From positions 1 to 33,560 of the forward strand of contig JBAPRR010000242.1 of the NCBI GenBank assembly GCA_049281195.1: a stretch of 33,560 nt of DNA, in the 5' to 3' direction. The position numbers and the translations under genes were made by a program. Below, one piece after another: positions 6,918 through 14,813 of the stretch. The notes under the pieces are model-generated. The model did not search any database and had not been told where the DNA came from. It saw only the letters and a program-made list of their open reading frames with translations. The stretch's first letter is position 1; every line of letters starts with the position of its first letter. The DNA is from JBAPRR01 sp049281195 (GTDB taxonomy: Bacteria; Actinomycetota; Acidimicrobiia; Acidimicrobiales; CAVXTF01).

Positions 6918-7055
6918 CGTTGACGGGAGGGCCGCATCAGACGTTCCAGTAGCGTTTTCGAGATACGCATTCTGCACACTTCCGACGGCGAGCTCACCGC
7001 CCTCGCCCGATCCCCATTCGCAGCCGAGGCACTCTCGGACCCGTCGGGTCTGGTC

Positions 7056-7958
7056 GTGCTGACCAAGCCAGACGGCTCCCTCCCCTACAACTCCGCCGGT
7101 GAGGACCGGACAGCAGATCTTCTGTCTTCGTACCCGTGCATAGTCGTCGCCGTCGAACGCCAACCGGGCGTTTTTCCTGAACTCGCTGACGTGGGTGTGG
7201 AGGGTGGAGGGGCGCTCGACGACATCTTGGTGGCGGTTGACAGAAACCCTGTAGCCGCCACATCTCTCGTGATGTGCCTCCGGCAGGCGCCTCTCTCCCC
7301 TGAACGCGGACTGATAGCGGAATCGTCCACGTACTCGTTGCTGCAATCAGGGGACGAATACCAGAAATGGCTGGCTGCCCGTCCGGTCCGGGCGACGAGG
7401 TCCGAATTCGGCCCCGCGGTGCGAATAGAGCGCCGCGACGATCGACTCGACCTTGTCCTGAATCGTCCGTCGGTCCGAAACGCACTCAATAAAACGATGC
7501 GCGACGAACTCCTCGAAGGACTCGCAGTCGCCGCCGCGGACTCCTCGATTACTCAGGTCGTCCTACGGGGTGAGGGTGAGAGCTTTTGCAGCGGTGGAGA
7601 TCTGGACGAGTTCGGAACCTTCACGGATCCGGCGTCAGCTCATTTGGTCCGGTTGACCACGAGTATCGGACGTGCGATCCGCTCTCTCGGATCGCGTCTC
7701 GTTGTGCGCGCACACGGATCGTGTTCCGGTTCTGGTGTGGAGCTTCCGGCGTTCGCGGATCGATTCGAGATACGAAGCGACTTCGTAGCGAAGCTTCCCG
7801 AAGTGAGCATGGGTCTGATTCCCGGTGCCGGCGGCACTGTAAGCATCACCCGGCGCATCGGTAGACACCGGATGGCCCTACTTGCGATCACCGGAACGAC
7901 AATCGACGCAACCACAGCCGTGGCGTGGGGGCTCGCCGACGGCATCATCCCTGCTTGA
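7056..7958 (+). CDS. Enoyl-CoA hydratase/isomerase (crotonase) family protein with an N-terminal extension
   Basis: 300 aa from GTG 7056. The crotonase fold starts near residue 120 (VRIERRDDRLDLVLNRPSVRNALN). It shows the oxyanion-hole motif ESFCSGGDLDEF, both glutamates used by hydratases (in GSGVELPAF and LPEVSMGL) and the GLIPGAGGT loop, so hydratase activity is plausible. The first ~120 residues form an extra domain I cannot name. The frame is open upstream to 6924 and reads like protein (VFEIRILHTSDGELTALA), but contains no ATG, GTG or TTG before 7056; GGGAGG at 6925-6930 precedes an ATC at 6936. The true start may therefore be unusual or damaged. It leads into the mutase genes, 111 bp away. 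Confidence 0.75.
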   Translation: MLTKPDGSLPYNSAGEDRTADLLSSYPCIVVAVERQPGVFPELADVGVEGGGALDDILVAVDRNPVAATSLVMCLRQAPLSPERGLIAESSTYSLLQSGDEYQKWLAARPVRATRSEFGPAVRIERRDDRLDLVLNRPSVRNALNKTMRDELLEGLAVAAADSSITQVVLRGEGESFCSGGDLDEFGTFTDPASAHLVRLTTSIGRAIRSLGSRLVVRAHGSCSGSGVELPAFADRFEIRSDFVAKLPEVSMGLIPGAGGTVSITRRIGRHRMALLAITGTTIDATTAVAWGLADGIIPA

Positions 7959-8069
7959 CAAGGACCTGTTGGATTCCGGGTGTCTGCGCCGCCCGGGTGG
8001 CGCACCCCATGTTCCAGAGCACGGCCAGCGGCGTTCACCGGGCTGAGATAGGCATAGCCTGTAGAGACC

Positions 8070-9698
8070 ATGGCAGATCGGCAAACCTGGCAAGAGCAGT
8101 TCGACCGCTCAAAGCTTCGGCCGGCACGTTTCGAAACGATGTCCGGAGTCCCTCTCGAGCCGGTCTACGGGCCCGACGACGGCGAGTTTCCCGGCCAGTA
8201 CCCCTACAGCAGGGGCCCGTACGCCTCCATGTACCGCTCGCGGTTGTGGACCATGCGCCAGTTCGCCGGGTTCGGGACGGCTGAAGACACGAACGAGCGT
8301 TTCAAGCAGCTCCTCAGCGCAGGCGGCGACGGGCTGTCCACCGCATTCGACATGCCCACTTTGTTGGGACGTGACTCCGATGACCCACTTGCCAAAGGTG
8401 AGGTCGGGCGCGCCGGCGTAGCGATAGACACGCTGGCAGACATAGAGACGCTCTTTTCCGGCATCGATCTCGGCTCGGTGAGCACCTCGATGACCATCAA
8501 CTCCCCTGCCGCACCGATCATGGCCATGTACATCGCAGTGGGCGACAAGACCGGAACACCACGCGCAGCCCTTTCCGGCACGCTGCAGAACGACATCTTG
8601 AAGGAGTACCAGGCGCAGAAGGAGTACGTCTTTCCTCCCCGGCCGAGCGTCCGCCTGGTGACGGATCTGATGCGCTTCGCATCGGCAGAGATGCCCCGCT
8701 GGCATCCGGTTTCAATATCGGGCTACCACATCCGCGAGGCGGGCTCCACCGCGGCGCAGGAACTCGCCTTCACCCTGGCCAACGGATTCGCATACGTCGA
8801 AGCGGCCATCGCCGCCGGCTCACCGGTCGACGAATTCGCCCCGCGACTCAGCTTCTTCTTCAACGCGCACATCGACTTCTTCGAGGAGATCGCCAAGTTC
8901 CGCGCCGCACGCCGGATATGGGCTCGTTGGATGCGCGAGCGCTATCTGGCCTCTGATGGCCGCTCGCTCCAACTGCGATTCCATACACAAACCGCGGGCG
9001 TCTCCCTCACGGCGCAACAGCCACAGGTCAACTTGGTCCGCGTAGCGATCGAGGCGCTGGCGGGAGTGCTGGGGGGAACGCAGAGCCTGCACACCGACTC
9101 GTTCGACGAAGCCCTCGCTTTACCGACTGAGCACGCCGCCCGGCTCGCTCTGCGCACCCAGCAGGTCATCGCGGAGGAGTCGGGAGTCGTCCACGTTGCC
9201 GATCCTCTTGGAGGGTCGTATTTCGTGGAAGAACTGACCAACGAGTTGGAACGTCAAGCCGAAGCCATCTTCGATCACATCAATGATGCCGGTTCGGGGT
9301 CGATGCTCGACGGCGTGATCGCATGCATCGAAGACGGATGGTTCGTGTCGGAGATCGCAGATGCTTCGTACGCGTTCCAGTCAAAAGTGGCGCGGGGTGA
9401 GTGGATCCAGGTGGGCGTCAACGGTTACGTCGAAGAAGGCGGAGACGTCACGCCGACACTGTTCATCGATCCCGAGGTCGAGACCCAGCAACTCGAACGC
9501 TTGGCAGACACGAAGCAGATCAGAGACGATGACGCTGTTCGCCGTTCGCTCGAGCGCATCCGCGTCGACGCGGAAGATCCTACGGTCAACATGATGCCGT
9601 CTCTCATCGAAGCCGCTGAGAACCTCGTGACGGTGGGCGAGATGATGCGTGCGATGGAATCCGTGTTCGGGATCTGGTTCGAAACCAATGTGGCCTAG
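8070..9698 (+). CDS. B12-dependent acyl-CoA mutase, large subunit (isobutyryl-CoA mutase-like)
   Basis: 542 aa, the length of a stand-alone substrate-binding subunit without the B12 domain. It catalyses a carbon-skeleton rearrangement of a CoA thioester using adenosylcobalamin. The TIM barrel motifs are clear: YASMYRSRLWTMRQFAGFGT, TAFDMPTLLGRDSDDP, SMTINSPAAPI, GTLQNDILKEYQAQKEY and SISGYHIREAG. Aligned with methylmalonyl-CoA mutase, position Tyr89 is Phe65 here, Ala116 is Ala92, the carboxylate-binding Arg207 is Gln183, and His244 is His220. Phe plus Gln is the isobutyryl-CoA mutase pattern; 2-hydroxyisobutyryl-CoA mutase would need Ile and Asp. The start is ATG 8070 with a weak AGAG site. 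The B12 subunit follows 81 bp downstream; no MeaB-type chaperone is nearby. Confidence 0.88.
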   Translation: MADRQTWQEQFDRSKLRPARFETMSGVPLEPVYGPDDGEFPGQYPYSRGPYASMYRSRLWTMRQFAGFGTAEDTNERFKQLLSAGGDGLSTAFDMPTLLGRDSDDPLAKGEVGRAGVAIDTLADIETLFSGIDLGSVSTSMTINSPAAPIMAMYIAVGDKTGTPRAALSGTLQNDILKEYQAQKEYVFPPRPSVRLVTDLMRFASAEMPRWHPVSISGYHIREAGSTAAQELAFTLANGFAYVEAAIAAGSPVDEFAPRLSFFFNAHIDFFEEIAKFRAARRIWARWMRERYLASDGRSLQLRFHTQTAGVSLTAQQPQVNLVRVAIEALAGVLGGTQSLHTDSFDEALALPTEHAARLALRTQQVIAEESGVVHVADPLGGSYFVEELTNELERQAEAIFDHINDAGSGSMLDGVIACIEDGWFVSEIADASYAFQSKVARGEWIQVGVNGYVEEGGDVTPTLFIDPEVETQQLERLADTKQIRDDDAVRRSLERIRVDAEDPTVNMMPSLIEAAENLVTVGEMMRAMESVFGIWFETNVA

Positions 9699-9704
9699 AC
9701 CGAA

Positions 9705-9768
9705 TCCTGTTTGAAGCCCATGCTGTTCGAAACCCGTGCTGTTTGAAGCCCATGCTGCTTGAAAGCAC
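9705..9768 (+). repeat. 16-bp tandem repeat after the mutase stop codon (4 copies)
   Basis: Four consecutive 16-bp units (TCCTGTTTGAAGCCCA, TGCTGTTCGAAACCCG, TGCTGTTTGAAGCCCA, TGCTGCTTGAAAGCAC) fill the spacer between the two mutase subunits. They resemble the 3' end of the large-subunit gene (GGTTCGAAACCAATG, then TGGCCTAG), and the last unit is followed by another TGGCCTGA. The block looks amplified from the gene end. Confidence 0.8.
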
Positions 9769-9779
9769 GGTGGCCTGAC

Positions 9780-10202
9780 GTGGGTACTGACGCCGACACC
9801 AAGCCACTTCGGGTTCTCGTGGCGAAGGTCGGGCTCGACGGACATGACCGTGGCCTGCGGATCGTGGCGCGGATCTTGCGAGATGCCGGTTGTGAGGTGA
9901 TCTACGCCGGGTTGCGTCAATCGCCCGAGATGATCGCTTCGATGACTGCTCAGGAAGACGTCGACGTGGTCGGGGTGTCGATGCACAACAACGCCCACCT
10001 CACACTGGCCCCCGCGGTGGTGAAGGCGCTTCGCAGCGCGGGGCTCGACACACCGGTGATCATCGGCGGGATCGTCCCCCCCGCAGACATCCCCACATTG
10101 ATAAACGAAGGCATCGCTGCGGTTCTCGGGCCGGGCGCATCGAACGACGAGGTCGTTGCGTGCGTCAGGGCCGCATCGGCGGCAAATCCTCGAAAAAGCT
10201 GA
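9780..10202 (+). CDS. B12-binding small subunit of the acyl-CoA mutase
   Basis: 140 aa from GTG 9780. A TTG at 9759 would add seven residues encoded by the repeat block, so I prefer GTG, with GGTGG six bases upstream. This is a lone Rossmann-like cobalamin domain: VLVAKVGLDGHDRGLRIVAR holds the DxHxxG motif whose His is the lower cobalt ligand, SMHNNAH takes the SxL position, and IIGGIVP is the glycine turn for the nucleotide tail. It pairs with the preceding large subunit, as in the split IcmA/IcmB and HcmA/HcmB enzymes. Confidence 0.88.
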   Translation: MGTDADTKPLRVLVAKVGLDGHDRGLRIVARILRDAGCEVIYAGLRQSPEMIASMTAQEDVDVVGVSMHNNAHLTLAPAVVKALRSAGLDTPVIIGGIVPPADIPTLINEGIAAVLGPGASNDEVVACVRAASAANPRKS

Positions 10203-10211
10203 ACTGAACCC

Positions 10212-10274
10212 TTTCCCCGACGACGGCGTCGGCCAGTCCGACGAGGGCAACGGCTAGTCCGACGACGGCAACGG
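10212..10274 (-). repeat. 21-bp tandem repeat made of the small-protein gene 3' end (3 copies)
   Basis: The coding strand of the gene ends with a 21-bp unit (10274-10254) encoding PLPSSD-stop. It is followed by a second 21-bp unit (10253-10233) differing at two bases, where TAG became TGG, and by a more degenerate third unit (10232-10212). Confidence 0.8.
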
Positions 10275-10568
10275 CTTTGCCGTCTTCTGCGTCAGCAGCT
10301 GGTCTCCAACTGACAGTGAACCCGGGCCGGCCTTCGTGCACAGGAGCTCCAGCCCGCTCGATTCGTCGACATAGCGCTTTCCCAACGGGGTGCCGTCCTG
10401 AAAGCCACTCTCTGGCTCACCGGCACGTTCGACCGTTGAGTCAACCGGAAGCATCGGTGATCCCCCACAGCGAAGATCGACGTCGCCATTGCTCGCCTTT
10501 ACGACGACCACCTCAGTGGTACATACGGAACTTCGCAATCGTGCACCAGCAGCAAGAGTAGGAGACAT
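10254..10568 (-). CDS. Conserved small actinobacterial protein of unknown function
   Basis: 104 aa. I do not know its function. It has no signal peptide or membrane span and starts MSPTLAAGARLRSSVCTTEVV. The segments GDVDLRCGGSPM, GKRYVDESSGLELLCTKAG and AKPLPSSD look like a small beta-rich domain that I have the impression of meeting in actinobacterial genomes next to acyl-CoA genes. Cysteines recur in SSVC, DLRCGG and LLCTK, which could bind metal. AAGGA seven bases before ATG 10568 supports the start. It is the last gene of the minus-strand run CoA-transferase-DUF35-thiolase-carboxylase-DinB, and its final codons are repeated after the stop. Confidence 0.72.
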   Translation of the reverse strand: MSPTLAAGARLRSSVCTTEVVVVKASNGDVDLRCGGSPMLPVDSTVERAGEPESGFQDGTPLGKRYVDESSGLELLCTKAGPGSLSVGDQLLTQKTAKPLPSSD

Positions 10569-10600
10569 CCTTCACTTCCTTCGAAGACAGGGACAGGATC

Positions 10601-11476
10601 TTAACGTTGCCGAGGGGTAGCAGGATCTGGGCCGCGTCGCTCATTTGTCCCCCCGATCGAATCCGTTTTCGCAACCGATCCGGATCCATCGTTGCGCAAT
10701 GCCCGACCGGTACCAGCAGGTCCGGCGTAGGCCTGCGCGATGGCCATCCATTGCTCCGCCACGGGTCCGTTCACTACCAGTCCGGTTTCACCCAGATGTC
10801 TGCGCTGCGTGACCACCAGGCAGAACTCGAGCGCGTCGCCGGTGACGCTGTTCGCCGCATCCGGCGATCCCCAGGACCATCGAGTCCCATCGGGTGCCGC
10901 CAACTCCACTCTGACCGGTTCACCAGGTTGCGGAAGTTGGTTGACCGAGTAGCTGTAAGGCAGGGCACCGACACCGATGTGGGCCACATGGCGGAGCCGC
11001 CGTGTCGCCACTCGATCAACTCCGACGGTGTCGAAGACGTCCTGACCGTGTGCCCATGTCTCCATCAGTCGCGCCGTGACGGAAGAGGCGGGGCTCATGT
11101 CCGGCCCATACCAAGGTAGGCGACGCCCGGGATCTACTTGACGGTACGCCTCTACCAGCTGCATCCGCTCGCTCTGGAACCAGCTGAGCAGCTCCGAACC
11201 ACTCCGACCCCGGTATTGGGCGGCAATGCGGTCGGGGAAGTCATCGCCTGTAGCCAATATCTTGTCGGCGTCGCGCCGGAATCGCGTGGGATCCACGACC
11301 GATTGCCGCATTGCCCCGTCGAAGTACGCCAGATGGCTCACCTGATCGGCGATTGTCCAGCCCTGTGCCGGCGTCTCCAGTAACCACTGCCTCGGTCCGA
11401 GCCGCTCCAAGACGTCGGTCAAGACACTCGACTCGGCGGCGAGGTCGTCGACAATGGCCTGTAGATCTGTCGCCAT
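10601..11476 (-). CDS. TIGR03084-type DinB/mycothiol-dependent fold protein
   Basis: 291 aa from ATG 11476, with GAGG nine bases upstream. A GTG at 11491 overlapping the carboxylase stop as GTGA is an equally coupled alternative. The N-terminal four-helix bundle resembles mycothiol-dependent maleylpyruvate isomerase: GWTIADQVSHLAYFD (H48) and ETWAHGQDVFD (E139, H143, D146) supply the His/Glu-x3-His metal site of the DinB superfamily. A C-terminal domain follows (PVRVELAAPDGTRWSWGSPD). The last ~25 residues are polar and disordered. The family often accompanies acyl-CoA catabolic genes in actinobacteria; its reaction is not established. Confidence 0.78.
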   Translation of the reverse strand: MATDLQAIVDDLAAESSVLTDVLERLGPRQWLLETPAQGWTIADQVSHLAYFDGAMRQSVVDPTRFRRDADKILATGDDFPDRIAAQYRGRSGSELLSWFQSERMQLVEAYRQVDPGRRLPWYGPDMSPASSVTARLMETWAHGQDVFDTVGVDRVATRRLRHVAHIGVGALPYSYSVNQLPQPGEPVRVELAAPDGTRWSWGSPDAANSVTGDALEFCLVVTQRRHLGETGLVVNGPVAEQWMAIAQAYAGPAGTGRALRNDGSGSVAKTDSIGGTNERRGPDPATPRQR

Positions 11477-11487
11477 ATCGATGCGCC

Positions 11488-13086
11488 TCACATCCGGAAC
11501 ACGCCGAAACCCCGGCGCCCCTGCACCGGAGCCGAGTGCGCCGCAGAGAGCGCCATCCCGAGCACCGAACGGGTGTCACGCGGATCAATGACCCCATCGT
11601 CGTAAAGGCGGGCGCTTACGAAGAAAGCGTGAGACTCAAACTCGATCTGGGCTTCGATCTGTGACCGGCGCGCTTCGTCTTCGGACTCGTCGAACTGTCG
11701 CCCACCGGCCTCTGCCGAGGCCCTCGAGACGATGGAGAGCACGCCCGCCAGTTGCTGTGCGCCCATCACCGCGAGCTTGGCATTAGGCCAGGCGAACATG
11801 AACCGCGGGTCGTAGGCCCGTCCCGACATCCCGTAATTGCCGGCCCCGAAGGAGGCGGCCAGGTTGATGGTGATGTGCGGCACCGTCGAGTTGGTCACCG
11901 CGTTGATCATCTTGGCTCCGTCTTTGATGATCCCGCCCTGTTCGTACTCGGTTCCCACCATGTACCCCGTCGTGTTCTGCAGAAATATGAGAGGCATATC
12001 GCGTTGGTTCGCAAGCATGATGAACTCGCTCGCCTTCTTTGCCTCTTCCGAGAACAACACTCCACGCGCATTGGCCAGGACACCCACCGGATATCCGTGA
12101 ATCGTCGCCCATCCGGTGACGAGGCTGGTCCCGTAGCGCGACTTGTATTCACCGAATCGAGACCCGTCGACGACCCGAGCAAGGACCTCGTGCGGGTCGA
12201 ACGGCACGCGGAAGTCGGGCGACACGATGCCCAGTAGCTCTTCAGGGTCGTACAATGGTTCGTCGTCCCGGCCCGAGGGAGCAGGACCCAGTTTGCTCCA
12301 GTTGAGCTCGGCCACGATTTGGCGGCCGATGCGGATGCAGTCAAGTTCGTCGACGGCAAAGTGGTCCGCCAAGCCGGAGACCCGCGAGTGCATGTCCGCA
12401 CCGCCGAGTGACTCGTCATCGGCTTCTTCCCCGGTTGCCATCTTCACCAGCGGCGGACCACCGAGAAACACCTTCGCCTGGCTATCCACCAGCACGGCGT
12501 AGTCGCACATCCCCGGTACGTATGCGCCACCAGCGGTGGAGTTGCCGAAAACGAGCGCGATGGTCGTCACGCCCAACTGTGACAACTCGGTCAGGTCGTG
12601 AAAGATCTTGCCGGCCGGTACGAAGAGGTCAGATTGGGTGGGCAGGTCTGCGCCACCAGATTCGACGAGATTGATCACCGGCAACCGGTTCCTTCGCGCA
12701 ATCTCGAGGGCTCGCAGGTTCTTGCGCAATGTGAAGGGATTCATTGCTCCGCCCCTGACCGTGGGGTCATGAGCGATGAGCACGCATTCGACGTCCGAGA
12801 CGACACCTATACAGGTCACGATGCTCGCTCCCACGCAGAACTCCGTACCCCATGCGGCAAGCGCAGACAGCTCCAGTAACGGTGAGTCCTGATCGACGAG
12901 CAACTCGATTCGCTCCCGGGCCAACATCCGACCCCGGTCACGATGCCTCTGCTCGTACTTCGGCCCACCACCGGCGCGAACCAGTTCGAGTTGTTCGTTC
13001 AACGCACAGACGGCAGCCAGCTGACCGGCACGATTGGCCTGATACGCCTCGCTATTGAGATCCACGCTCGACCGCAGGACGGGCAC
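11488..13086 (-). CDS. Acyl-CoA carboxylase beta (carboxyltransferase) subunit
   Basis: 532 aa. It transfers CO2 from carboxybiotin to an acyl-CoA. The N-terminal half has YEQRHRDRGRMLARERIELL, then DPTVRGGAMNPFTLRKNLRA and LVESGGADLP. The C-terminal half has NTTGYMVGTEYEQGGIIKDG, AASFGAGNYGMSGRAYDPRF and the ending DPRDTRSVLGMALSAA typical of methylcrotonyl/geranyl/propionyl-CoA carboxylases. GTG 13086 is chosen because AAGGAGG stands just upstream; the longer TTG frame at 13101 would bury that site. There is no biotin carboxylase/BCCP gene in the window, so the alpha subunit must come from elsewhere. The stop overlaps the next gene's alternative GTG. Confidence 0.9.
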   Translation of the reverse strand: MPVLRSSVDLNSEAYQANRAGQLAAVCALNEQLELVRAGGGPKYEQRHRDRGRMLARERIELLVDQDSPLLELSALAAWGTEFCVGASIVTCIGVVSDVECVLIAHDPTVRGGAMNPFTLRKNLRALEIARRNRLPVINLVESGGADLPTQSDLFVPAGKIFHDLTELSQLGVTTIALVFGNSTAGGAYVPGMCDYAVLVDSQAKVFLGGPPLVKMATGEEADDESLGGADMHSRVSGLADHFAVDELDCIRIGRQIVAELNWSKLGPAPSGRDDEPLYDPEELLGIVSPDFRVPFDPHEVLARVVDGSRFGEYKSRYGTSLVTGWATIHGYPVGVLANARGVLFSEEAKKASEFIMLANQRDMPLIFLQNTTGYMVGTEYEQGGIIKDGAKMINAVTNSTVPHITINLAASFGAGNYGMSGRAYDPRFMFAWPNAKLAVMGAQQLAGVLSIVSRASAEAGGRQFDESEDEARRSQIEAQIEFESHAFFVSARLYDDGVIDPRDTRSVLGMALSAAHSAPVQGRRGFGVFRM

Positions 13087-13172
13087 GCCCGCCTCCTTCA
13101 AGGTGATCGGAGCAAGCTCCGGATCGTCACAAGTTCTCCAGCATTCCGTCCGATGCCCGCGCCTTCACCTTC

Positions 13173-14339
13173 TTACGGGCGTCTGAGGATTACGCCCGTG
13201 CGGCCGGCACTCACCAACGCGGTTGCGGGATCGCGAACCTGGTTGGACGACTCGCCGCGGAGCTGTCGCACCGCCTCGGTAGTGAGATTCAAACCGTGTA
13301 TGTAGCCCTCACCGATGAGACCGCCGTTGGTGTTGCACGGAAGGGAGCCGTCGATGGCGATGTGACCATCGGCGACAAAGTCTTTGGCCTCCCCCGGCCC
13401 GCAGAAGCCGAGGGCCTCCAGCTGCATGAGGAATATGGGCGAAAATGCGTCGTAGATCAAAGCCACATCCACATCGGTCCGGCTCACACCGGAATTGTCG
13501 AACAGGCGACGGCCCATCGCCGCGCATCCATCCATCACCGAGATATCCGGGCGGTAGTGGTTGCTCGCAATCTCCTCCTCGAACATCGCGGCACCGGCGG
13601 CTGCCGCAATGAGCACCGGTTGGTCACTGTCGGTGGACCTAGCGGCTGACGTGATGACGAGCGCCACCGAACCATCGGTTTCCTGGCAACAGTCGAACAG
13701 CCGGAGTGCGGGCTCCGCAATCCATCGCGAGGACTGGTGGTCTTCCACAGTGATGGGCTTCTTGTAAAAGTGGGCGTTGGGATTGTTCGCCGCGTATTCT
13801 CTGAATTGAACCACAGCCCGACCAAAATCCTCGCTCGTGGCCCCGTAGGTGTGCATGTAGCGGACGAAGTTCAGCGACATCCACGAAGCCGGAGTCAGTA
13901 CCCCGTACGGAGTGCACCACTGCATCGCCGTCGATCCGGAGTGCTGTGACGTGGGCCGTCCCCCGACACCTGCTCTGCCGAATCGCTCACCCGACCGTGC
14001 CTTTATGGCTCGATATACAACGACTACGTCGGCGGCCCTGGATATGACAGCAGCCACAGCATGTTGCAATACGCCCTGAGACCCGCCCCCGCCGTAGGGG
14101 ATGCGGCTGGAGAAATTTATCTCCGGTATTCCGAGCGCTCTCACGAGCTCCGTCTCCTCCACGGGGTCGATCGTGTAGCTGACCAGACCGTTGACATCAG
14201 TAGTGGTCAGGCCGGCATCGGCAAGCGCAGCGACGATGGCCTCAGAAGCGAGTTGCGTTTCTGAGCGGCCGGCGGCCTTGGAGAACTCGGTCTGCCCGAT
14301 ACCGACGATGGCTGTCGCATCACGCAGGGGGCTACTCAC
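13173..14339 (-). CDS. Thiolase-fold lipid-transfer/aldolase-like protein (Ltp2-type)
   Basis: 388 aa. It has the SCP-x thiolase fold (AIVGIGQTEFSKAAGR at the start, NTNGGLIGEGYIHG near the end), but the position of the nucleophilic cysteine is glycine/serine (RIPYGGGGSQGV), so ordinary thiolysis is unlikely. Y296 in LIYDAFSP and Y346 in GEGYIHG are 50 residues apart, the spacing I recall for the catalytic tyrosines of the steroid side-chain retro-aldolase Ltp2. Its gene follows directly on the stop of a DUF35 gene, and Ltp2 needs a DUF35 partner. I therefore read the pair as a retro-aldolase cleaving a beta-hydroxyacyl-CoA. The start is GTG 14339, immediately after the preceding TAG. Confidence 0.78.
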   Translation of the reverse strand: MSSPLRDATAIVGIGQTEFSKAAGRSETQLASEAIVAALADAGLTTTDVNGLVSYTIDPVEETELVRALGIPEINFSSRIPYGGGGSQGVLQHAVAAVISRAADVVVVYRAIKARSGERFGRAGVGGRPTSQHSGSTAMQWCTPYGVLTPASWMSLNFVRYMHTYGATSEDFGRAVVQFREYAANNPNAHFYKKPITVEDHQSSRWIAEPALRLFDCCQETDGSVALVITSAARSTDSDQPVLIAAAAGAAMFEEEIASNHYRPDISVMDGCAAMGRRLFDNSGVSRTDVDVALIYDAFSPIFLMQLEALGFCGPGEAKDFVADGHIAIDGSLPCNTNGGLIGEGYIHGLNLTTEAVRQLRGESSNQVRDPATALVSAGRTGVILRRP

Positions 14340-14813
14340 CTAGTGCCCTGTTTCCATTGATCCGGACTTCACCGATGCGGACTTCAACGATGCGGACTTC
14401 ACGTTCACCTTGAACACCGGCAATACCCCGTCGTCTCGGGTCGGTCGGAAATCCACGGTCACCGGCATCCCGATGGTGATGTCTGCCGGATCGACGTCAA
14501 CGAGGTTCGACAGGACCCGGATGCCCTCAGATAAGTCGACGAGCGCGGCGATCACCGGATACTCGAATGCGGGGTTCTGGGGGTAATGCAACACCGCATA
14601 GCTGTACACCTCACCATCTCCGGACATTTCGACAACGTCGAAGTCGAGCGAATGACAGTGCGGGCACATAGGCCGGGGAGGGTGACGCAGCCGGCCACAG
14701 GCCTGGCACCGTTGCGCCACAAGCCGACCCTCGCGGGCGGCATCCCAGTAGAAGTGGTTGTCATCGGTGAGGATCGGTGCGGGACGAGCCGGTTGTGCTT
14801 CTGTTTCCGTCAT
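14340..14813 (-). CDS. DUF35 zinc-ribbon/OB-fold protein (ChsH2 C-terminal-like)
   Basis: 157 aa. The zinc ribbon is CQACGRLRHPPRPMCPHC, preceded by FYWDAAREGRLV, the usual DUF35 opening. An OB-fold follows (GEVYSYAVLHYPQNPAFEYP, then VLSNLVDVDPADITIGMPV). DUF35 proteins bind and activate thiolase-fold partners, here the next gene. The start is ATG 14813, which overlaps the stop of the CoA-transferase as ATGA; a longer frame to 14921 lies inside that gene and is rejected. The C-terminus carries three 5-residue repeats (VKSAS, LKSAS, VKSGS) just before the stop. Confidence 0.87.
   Translation of the reverse strand: MTETEAQPARPAPILTDDNHFYWDAAREGRLVAQRCQACGRLRHPPRPMCPHCHSLDFDVVEMSGDGEVYSYAVLHYPQNPAFEYPVIAALVDLSEGIRVLSNLVDVDPADITIGMPVTVDFRPTRDDGVLPVFKVNVKSASLKSASVKSGSMETGH
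14358..14402 (-). repeat. 15-bp tandem repeat at the DUF35 gene 3' end (3 copies, coding)
   Basis: Three in-frame units on the coding strand, GTGAAGTCCGCATCG, TTGAAGTCCGCATCG and GTGAAGTCCGGATCA, encode VKSAS-LKSAS-VKSGS immediately before the last five codons. It is the coding-side counterpart of the post-stop repeats. Confidence 0.85.

Noticed and set aside
7959..8069. Cobalamin riboswitch before the B12-dependent mutase
   Set aside because: The leader is only about 110 bp and shows no B12-box-like conserved segment or complex fold.
8070..9698. Plain annotation as methylmalonyl-CoA mutase
   Set aside because: The carboxylate-binding Arg and the Tyr of methylmalonyl mutases are replaced by Gln183 and Phe65.
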